Assembly: GCA_028753945.1 (NCBI GenBank) | Contig: JAPNXP010000013.1 | Span: 1,240,001-1,304,000 of the forward strand | Direction of reading: 5' to 3' | DNA length: 64,000 bases | Source of the DNA: Hexactinellida sp. DTS-2022 | Taxonomy: Eukaryota; Porifera; Hexactinellida | Shown here: one piece after another, positions 57,115-64,000 of the stretch | Layout: each line of letters begins with the position of its first letter | Position numbering within the stretch: position 1 is the first letter of the stretch | The notes under the pieces: model-generated | Seen by the model: the letters and a program-made list of their open reading frames with translations, nothing else | Told to the model about the DNA's origin: nothing | Database searches by the model: none | Translations under genes and position numbers: made by a program

Positions 57115-57942
57115 ATTTTCAGAAAAATAGAAAAGTTCGACGCCACTGTCTATCTTCTGATTCAACTTCTGAAGGATACAAATTCGTTTTAACGGGAAGA
57201 ATTCAAACTGACTGCTAAGTAAGAAGATTTTCACATTGTCGCAAATGAGCGGAGGACGTTTTCTTGTTAGTCTCAGTGAAGAAATTTGTTCAGAATTTAT
57301 AATCAAGATGAAATCACTACTTCAACAACATAAACTCGAAATTAGTGCATTGAAAATGAATCAAATCAAGAATATGATGAACTCCCTCTGCTCTTCAATT
57401 AGCTGAAGTTGTGCTGCGAATACAGCCATCTGTTGTAACAGCACTTCCTGCTGTAAATGGAGTAAGTCCGCTACCTTAATTTCCGGCTGCTGCTGGGACT
57501 CAGTTGTACGTAGGTCATCTGCTGGATCACGTCTTCGCTTCCTACTTCTCTTCCCATTACGATTAACGTTAATGTTGGGTTCTTCGGGAGTATACAAAAT
57601 TGACGTATCGTCTACATACCTAGCTGAGGAATCTGTTCGCTGCTGGCTGCTGTTGCTGGTGATACGAAATTATCGACAGACCTGAGATTCCGATAAAAGC
57701 TGGGGTGGTGTGAAACGAATCCCGGAAGTTTCGTCCCTGGAAGTTTCGTCGCGGAAGTTTCGTCCCTGGAAATTTCGTCCCACGGAAGTTTCGTCCCTGG
57801 AAATTTCGTCCCCGGAAGTTTCGTCCCTGGATTATTCGTTCTATTTTTTTATTTTATTTAGTTCGATAACTAAGATAACTATTTACTAGAATATATGTTT
57901 TAATGAAATTGATGATTAGATGTAGTGAAATATAGTATGTAT

Positions 57943-59357
57943 TCAAAAGTCAAAATTATAAGCGATCCCCCTAAGGTAAGTTTCTATATCCCGGTTCGCA
58001 TAGTCTACAACAAGTAATTGTATACGATTTTCTCTCTAATCGATTTTTTACTGCGTACCATCGTGCTACCAGCCTCCCACTTTATCAGCTTGGCTTCTTG
58101 GAGTGACTGCTCTCGTTGCAAGCATTTAAAAAGCTTTGGTACGCTTGGGTGTGAGCAACCAATACTAGAATTTAAGGCATTGTGCCACCCCTCAACAGCA
58201 TTGTTAGTTCGCGCTAGTTTCTCACGTACTCTTTCAAACATGTTCCACATTCGGATAGGGAAGGGTGGGATCCTTCTACTGTTATCAGGCAATCTTTTAC
58301 CTATATAGGTTTCTTCAAAGTAAACCGCGACATTTAGAGCAGATTCTGGAAAATCTGTCATCAGAATATTGTAGCAATCTACAACATCTTCTTCTGGCAC
58401 AAACGCAAGGCTAGTTATCATCTTTAGCTTGATGAGAAATTCTCTGTCTTCTTGATAGATAGCAGATAATCCCTCTGATTGTATTTTTCTATATACATTC
58501 TGGGAGAGATGAAAGAAGCAGCATGAAATTATTGCTAGAAATTTGTCTTCAAATACATTTATTGCTGCTTTCTCGAAATCCATCATTACTCTAGAAGGGT
58601 CTAAGGCTGGTTGTATTTCGAGGAGTTTATCGAGGAGTCTTCTGTAAGTAAAACTAGTTTTATTAGGTAGTAGGGCATATACGCATGGATAGACAAATCC
58701 ATCTTTCTCAGCATGTATGGTATACAACTGAAAAAAAAACTCAGGTACAACCTTGAAGGTGCCGTCAGCATACCAAGTTCTCGAGTCTGCAAGAAGCGAT
58801 AAAAACCTTGGGGCAGCAAACATAATCATCCGATTGACGTCGCCATAACCCGAATCGAAGAGTAGAAATGGTTCTTGCTTGAGGGTTACTTTATATATTT
58901 CTGGAACTATTATTTCAGCAGCACAAGTAGGATTACCACAGTTTTCTTCAGATCTACTTTTGTACGTACGTATGGTTCTTTTGACAGATTCCAATTTAGG
59001 AAGTTGTGCAACACTTGAAGCTCCCATTTGCTCAATACCATAGGATAAGATGACCCTTGTACTCTCTTCAGAATCTATAGCACGTTCTTTTACTTTGTTA
59101 TAACCTTTAAGCATGTCGATTCGTACAGGGTCTGAACCATGAGTATGGCTTGAATAAATGTCGTTTAGCACCGTCGGCTTGATAATTACATCGCCTCTTG
59201 TGTGCATCCGAGCTTTACAAACACCCCGCATTTCACATACCCACTGTTGCACTTCAGATGAGGACTTTGTCAATGTATAAACGAACCCTTGAAATATAGC
59301 CTTTTCTTTCCCCCTTCTACTTTTCAAAAATTCTATAGTGAGAGGAGCAGCAGCCAT
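57943..59357 (-). pseudogene. MULE transposase with FLYWCH finger (element D), frameshifted at its end
   Basis: The likely start is the Met at 59357 (MAAAPLTIEF), which matches the start region of element B; the open frame extends upstream to 59465. The FLYWCH finger is complete (YTL..WVCEMRGVCKARMH...SHTH, about residues 20-75). DDE positions: [34 protein letters not shown]. The frame ends early at 58005 after REKIVYNYLL. The next frame carries the expected VDYANRDIETYLRGIAYNF ending at 57943, so a single-base shift near 58015-58030 removes about 25 residues. The catalytic core is intact. Confidence 0.88.
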
Positions 59358-59500
59358 CACAATATTGTGTTTATAACAAAAGGATAAATCGTGCACTCTG
59401 ATGGAAGAAAAAATAACCGATTCTATTTTATAGCTACTTATATACACACCAATTGTTGCATTCAATAATTGTCTATTTTAGTCACCACTGTGGTAAGGAA

Positions 59501-59658
59501 CAGTGGCGGCGCTAGCCCTGCGTATTGAATGGGGCTAACCCGGGTTCTTGATGGGGCTAAGTCAACCTTGCCCCATCAGTTTCCCATCAACTGATGGGGC
59601 TAAGAAAAAATGTGATGGGGCTAGCGCCCCATCCAGCCCCATGCTAGCGCCGCCACTG
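59501..59658. mobile_element. hAT-type MITE, 158 bp (copy 2)
   Basis: An exact 8-bp duplication GTAAGGAA lies at 59493-59500 and 59659-59666. It is the reverse complement of 87-244 with about one mismatch, and it is inserted inside MULE D. Confidence 0.88.
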
Positions 59659-59814
59659 GTAAGGAAATATACTATTCATGCACAGTAGTATTGGTTTATC
59701 ACCAGGACTAATATAGTTTCACCAATTAAAAGTTTGTCATATTTTTCTGAGGTTTCATTTGTAATCTCAAAAAAATAGTCAAATAAACTTGACAAAATTG
59801 ATAATGATATCTCC

Positions 59815-60016
59815 AGGGACGAAACTTCTGGAGACGAAATTTCCGGGGACGAAACTTCCAGGGGACGAAATATCCGGGACGAAACTTCTGGAGACGAAAT
59901 TTCCGGGGACGAAACTTCCAGGGGACGAAATATCCGGGACGAAACTTCCAGGGGACGAAATTTCCGGGACGAAACTTCCGGGGACGAAACTTCCAGGGAC
60001 GAAACTTCCGAATACC
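59815..60016 (+). repeat. Right tandem-array terminal repeat of MULE D
   Basis: 13 units of GACGAAACTTCCGGG type, with a 60-bp block of four units exactly duplicated. The repetitive open frames on both strands here are by-products. Confidence 0.9.
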
Positions 60017-60689
60017 GTGTGAAACATCTCTCTAATTCTATCAGAATTAGTTATCTCCTATCTGCAGCTAAAATTAATACGTCTTCGTTTTCGACAATTC
60101 CAGCGGATTTGAGCCCCCTCCGGTCATTCTAGATTCCCTAAAGCTAGCATCAACTTTTGACTTGGCAGCTAACTTCAGGTTATTCCATTTTTTCTTGTCT
60201 TCTACCCCTCTATTATTTCCATATACAGTGTTTGCTTTGCCTGTAATGGTTTTCCACAGTTTCTTCTTATTGAGGTCAGCGCTGTTTCCTGAACCTCTCA
60301 ATAAGTCGCCAGCAGATTCAATTTCACCAATGAGCGTGCCTCTTCTTCCTTAGTCCAATTATCTTCCTGGATTTCCCATTCCGTTTAGAATTGGTTTTGT
60401 TCAACAGCAATTTATACAAATGGGAGAAAGAACATTGATCTAATTCCCCCAACGAAAATTAATCTTCAATGGAATTACATGCATTTGTTATTTTGGCATC
60501 AAAGCTACTTTGTATATGTATAGAGAACTTAACTGTTTCATGTATAGACAGACTGACGTACGTAGACACTCCTCTAAATGTTCTTACGAAGCACTTGTCT
60601 ACATACCAGTAGTATATTTCTTTTTTGAATTAATTAAATATACTTCAACTAATTATCTTCATTTACATATATAAATTCAATCAAAATTA

Positions 60690-60850
60690 TGAATAACAAA
60701 GTAGTGCTTAGCAGCCCAGTGTCCCAATTCTTCAATTACAATAGGTTCATCCATAAGTTGGTCAACAGGTGAATCGTCCAGCATTGGTTGCTTCCAAACT
60801 ATAGCCATATTAAGTAGCCATTCTTTAATAAATAAGAGATTCACAAAAAC
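60690..60850 (-). pseudogene. PIF/Harbinger transposase C-terminus, copy 1 remnant
   Basis: It reads NMAIVWKQPMLDDSPVDQLM, then a short tail ending HYFVIHNF, matching the end of the transposase at 63690-64000. Only about 45 codons remain. It lies upstream of the Myb-like gene on the same strand, the usual Harbinger layout. 60302-60689 shows nothing else. Confidence 0.65.
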
Positions 60851-60949
60851 ATTGTAGGCAACAAATATTTATGTAAATATTTAGGTATATTAAACTATAT
60901 TATTATTTGAGGCCGATTCCAAACTCCAAGAGAATAGAAATTGAGTGAA

Positions 60950-61105
60950 ATAAAATTAAAAGTAAAAAGTTCATACTTAAGTTCAAACTTAACTAAGTTT
61001 GAACTTAAATTTGAACTTAACTCTTAGTGAATACGACTTAAGTTCGAACTTAACTAAGTTTGAACTTAAGTCTTAAGTTCAAACTTAGTGCTTAACTTCT
61101 TAGTG
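60950..61105. repeat. Repeated TTCACTAAG / ACTTAAGTTC terminal region of Harbinger copy 1
   Basis: Multiple inverted AACTTAAGTT motifs end with TCTTAGTGAATACGGCC at 61105. The mirror motif GGCGGTATTCACTAAGAAC opens at 62160. These look like facing ends of the two Harbinger copies. Confidence 0.5.
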
Positions 61106-61171
61106 AATACGGCCCCAGGAGCGGTAGACGCTCCTTTGAAGCATGATTTTTGGAAAATTGGAATCCTCTCC

Positions 61172-62112
61172 TATAACGCATAGACTCCTTTAGATAAGGA
61201 TTGGAATGTCGCGATCTCGGGGTTTTTAACTTGAGTCTGAGGGCTCCAATTTTAAAAATTGAAAAAGCATTAGGTTTCCGGTTTCCAAATGTGATTTTTG
61301 GCATATAGGGGTAACCTTTGGCACCCGTCAAAATTTGAGGTAATCACTCAAAATTTCTCACACCTCGACAAGTTATGACGCCATTGTCACAATTCGAGAA
61401 CCTCGAAAATTCACTTGATTGCACATAACTCCCACCCTCTAAGAGATAAAAATCTCAAAATTTAATAGAACATGCACATTAATGATGCGACCTAGCAAGC
61501 GAAGCGCGCTAGTATCTATATATATTGATGCTTCAGTGTATATATATATAGATTGATGCAACAGTATATCTATATAGAGTAGCGCGCCTCGCTTGCTAGG
61601 TCGCTTTGCGGCAGAACCCAAACACACACCAACCGCTTCGCGATTGGTGTATGGTTTATACACTTCTAACATTGATTATAAAGCGTAAATAGGCCTAAAT
61701 AGTCAAATTTAACAATTTGAAATTTTAGAGATGACGTCATCATGTGCTAAATGAGTTAGTGTATTGGTGATCTGGTGTGACCAAAGTGTCCGCATCATTA
61801 ATGTGCATGTTCTATTAAATTTTGAGATTTTTATCTCTTAGAGGGCGGGAGTTATGTGCAATTAAGTGAATTTTCGAGGTTCTCGAAATGTGACAATGAC
61901 GTCATAACTTGTCGAGGTGTGAGAAATTTTGAGTGAAAACCTCAAATTGTTGACGGGTGCCAAAAGTTACCACTATATGCCAAAAATCACATTTGGAAAC
62001 CGGAAACCTAATGCTTTTTCAATTTTAAAAATTGGAGTCTCTCAGACTCAAGTTAAAAACCCCGAGATCGCGACGTTCCAGTCCTTATGTAAAGGAGTCT
62101 ATGTATAACGTA
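61172..62112. mobile_element. Foldback element FB1, 0.94 kb
   Basis: The left arm (about 61172-61480) and right arm (about 61795-62112) are inverted copies, over 300 bp each. Examples are TTTTTAACTTGAGTCTGAG against CTCAGACTCAAGTTAAAAA, and CGCGATCTCGGGG against CCCCGAGATCGCG. The spacer has a second hairpin at 61487-61607, with GCGACCTAGCAAGCG arms and TATATA repeats inside. It encodes nothing. One diverged arm is at 30720-31000. Confidence 0.82.
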
Positions 62113-62159
62113 ACATTAATTTCTGATTTAGACGTATGAAAATTGGATCAGACCAGCGG

Positions 62160-62290
62160 CGGTATTCACTAAGAACTTAAGTTCGATCTTAAGTCGTATT
62201 CACTAAGATCGGTATTCACTAAGATTTAAGTTCGATCTTCAGACCAACTTTAAGTAACTTAGAGAGGTGACTTAAGTATTGAATTTAATT
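62160..62290. repeat. Terminal region of Harbinger copy 2
   Basis: It starts GGCGGTATTCACTAAGAACT and has three GTATTCACTAAG copies with AAGTTCGATCTTA motifs. It lies left of the Myb-like pseudogene, as expected for the element end. Confidence 0.5.
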
Positions 62291-62563
62291 CGATTTTCAC
62301 TAATTACTTCATAAATGTTGTTCAAATTTACTTATATCGAACATTTGATCTACCTTGATTGATATTAGACTTCAAATAAACTTTAAATATTTTTGAAAGG
62401 TTTCTGGTATTGTGTGTAATCACATGATATAATTCGTAGCATAATATTCTTACTTGTATGATTAAACATGCCTACATTGTTAGAAATGTATGTATAAATT
62501 ATTCCTACGCCTACCTAGTTCTACTATGCATTACCATAGAGAAAGTTTTATATATTTATTCAC

Positions 62564-63300
62564 ATGACTGTTGGAAATCATTACATGATTTTTCCAACAG
62601 TCTTAGACGTTTCAATCTATAATACTTCCTCTACTCTTCTATCAACTGAAGCTGTGCTGAGAATACAGTCATCTATTGATACAAAACTTCCTGCTGTAAT
62701 GGAAGTAAGTCTGCAGCACTCAATAAATCGACCGAATCATCTCGGTTATCAATAGTTCGCCTTCTCTTCCTACTTTTCTTTGATGGCCAAAACGTCGGGA
62801 TTTCAACTTCTGGAGACTCTAAAACTAGACAGCCTTCAAATTCAACGGGACCCTCTGATGATGCTGCTATGCTATTTGATGCTATTGGGATTTCATTGTT
62901 TCCAGCTGGTGCTTGGAAAAGATCAACGGCACCTGAAATTCCACTAAAACAGGTGTGAACATCTCTGTTACCCGGTCTGCAGAGACAGAAATACTTCTAT
63001 CTGCTGATATAATGAGCATGTCCTCGTCTTCTATATGTCCAGCAGTGTTTGTACCCCCTCCAGTCTTTCTGGCTTCCCTAAAGCTTGAATCAATTTTAGA
63101 CTTGGCGTTTAGCTTAAGGTTAGTCAATTTTTTCTTGACGTCTTTTACAGCTTGCCATTGCCATATGCCGAATTAAGTTTGACTACAATGTCTGTCTAGA
63201 TTTGTTTCTTCTTTTTTTGTTTTTGTTAGCACTATTTCCTGAGCCTCTCAAAATCTCACCTGCTGATTCAATTTCATTAATGAGACTGCATTCTTCTTCC
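62564..63300 (-). pseudogene. Harbinger Myb/SANT-like accessory gene, copy 2
   Basis: Minus-strand pieces read TNLKLNAKSKIDSSFREARK, then TGGGTNTAG, an IEDEDMLIISADR segment, a KSRKRRR basic run and LQQEVLYQ...FSAQLQLIEE. They are in the same order as copy 1 but with frame changes and stops. Confidence 0.68.
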
Positions 63301-63689
63301 CTGGCCTAATTTGTTTTTCGGTTATGGTCCATTTTTTTCGGTATTGTTAATGCAAGTACTCAGCAGCAATTTTATATATACGGGAGGACGCCGACCTACG
63401 AAATCATTAATGACACTGTTTATTTTCGTAAAGCAAATGACGCTGAAATTTTGATGTCGATAGAGTTCAATATATTGTATTTCTCATTTCCAATGTTAAT
63501 ATTTTGTTTTAGAGAACTGTTTCATGTTACAATATACAAAGCATTTGTTGTTTATATATTTTGTTTAATCTTTATGTGATGAATGCATTATATACAACTC
63601 TTTGATATATAAATTATATTAATTGTATAGTAGCGTTTAAATACAATCTTAATTCAACTAAATTTATGAATAACAAACTGTAGTGTTAA

Positions 63690-64000
63690 ATACAAACTAA
63701 ATTCAACTAAAGTTATGAATAACAAACTGATCCCTGTAGTGTTTTGCAGCAAAATGCCCAGTTTCCTCAAATGCAGTTCATCCATCATACTTGTATGATG
63801 ATCAATAATGGAATCTTCCAACATGGGTTGCTTCCAAACAATAGCCATATTATGAAGAACAGCACATGCAAGAATAATAGTTCAGACTTTATCTAGAGCC
63901 AAGCGGATCTCTCCGTGAAGGAAATGAAATCTTCTCTTCCACCTCCCAAATGTTTGCTCGATTAATACACGCGTTTTTCTGTGGGAATAATTATAATTAT
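63690..64000 (-). pseudogene. PIF/Harbinger transposase, C-terminal part, copy 2, cut by window edge
   Basis: It reads RVLIEQTFGRWKRRFHFL, then a TGA at about 63880, then TIILACAVLHNMAIVWKQPM and DELHLR. The IEQTFGRWKRRF and CAVLHN blocks are hallmarks of Harbinger DDE transposases. The in-frame stop suggests it is inactive. The catalytic Asp residues lie past the right edge. Confidence 0.75.

Larger units (their letters stand above)
57717..60016 (-). mobile_element. MULE D: FLYWCH-type Mutator-like element
   Basis: An exact 9-bp target duplication GTGTGAAAC lies at 57708-57716 and 60017-60025. The arms are arrays of GGAAGTTTCGTCCCT units, 8 on the left (57717-57840) and 13 on the right (59815-60016), inverted. 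The right arm contains an exact 60-bp duplication (59821-59880 equals 59881-59940). A hAT MITE sits between the gene and the right arm. Confidence 0.93.
57361..60301 (-). pseudogene. Harbinger Myb/SANT-like accessory gene, copy 1, split by MULE D
   Basis: The N-terminal piece (60026-60301) holds the Myb/SANT-like motif KKKWNNLKLAAKSKVDASFR followed by TGGGSNP. The C-terminal piece (57361-57716) has a KRSRKRRRD basic run and a Gln-rich coiled coil (LQQEVLLQQMAVFAAQLQL). The two are separated by MULE D at its GTGTGAAAC duplication. A frame shift is also present near 60085. This partner protein helps the Harbinger transposase enter the nucleus and bind ends. Copy 2 lies at 62564-63300. Confidence 0.72.

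Noticed and set aside
59779-60027. Repetitive open frames on both strands
   Set aside because: They come from the MULE D right array.

Overview
The window is AT-rich eukaryotic DNA and most likely comes from an invertebrate animal or a close relative of animals. It holds parts of four spliced or single-exon host genes on the minus strand, one short plus-strand gene, and a very high load of transposable elements. The recognisable host genes are a kinesin-6 (KIF20-like), a FAM228-like protein, the histone chaperone HIRA and the Mediator scaffold subunit MED14. A decayed leucine-rich-repeat gene and a decayed PIN-like gene family found in many animals also point to an animal. I cannot name the species.

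Layout. 1-14965: five exons of a minus-strand kinesin-6 gene whose 3' part lies off the left edge. Its 8.0-kb and 5.1-kb introns hold two FLYWCH-type MULE transposons (A, B), two opposed Helitron-like elements, hairpin MITEs and a 74-bp minisatellite. 15330-16524: a non-autonomous MULE-like element just upstream of the kinesin start. 19802-20473: a plus-strand single-exon gene with a possible PTB fold. 20975-26470: a Ty3/gypsy retrotransposon (R1) inserted in a Helitron-like repeat. 26852-27778: the FAM228-like gene. 28046-43697: HIRA, in which the only visible intron is 12,991 bp long. That intron contains a second Ty3/gypsy element (R2), itself split by MULE C and a hAT-type MITE, plus foldback repeats, two further MITEs and a broken LRR gene. 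44202-50460: three 3' exons of MED14. 51433-64000: a Tourist-like MITE, the decayed PIN-like gene, MULE D inserted in the accessory gene of a PIF/Harbinger element, a 0.94-kb foldback element, and a second Harbinger copy running off the right edge.

How it fits together. The host genes are ordinary housekeeping genes in tandem (MED14, HIRA, FAM228-like), with short gaps of 0.3-0.5 kb between them; the space is taken up by their introns. Splice sites and phases match exactly across introns of 5, 8 and 13 kb, so the genes appear functional despite the insertions.

The most interesting pattern is a set of at least eight DNA elements whose terminal inverted repeats are themselves tandem arrays of a 12-20 bp unit. 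The unit differs from element to element. Four of them enclose related FLYWCH-MULE transposases, and exact target-site duplications of 8-10 bp were found for A, C, D and the transposase-less E. Unit numbers differ between the two arms of one element and the arms are homogenised separately, which suggests ongoing array turnover coupled to transposase binding.
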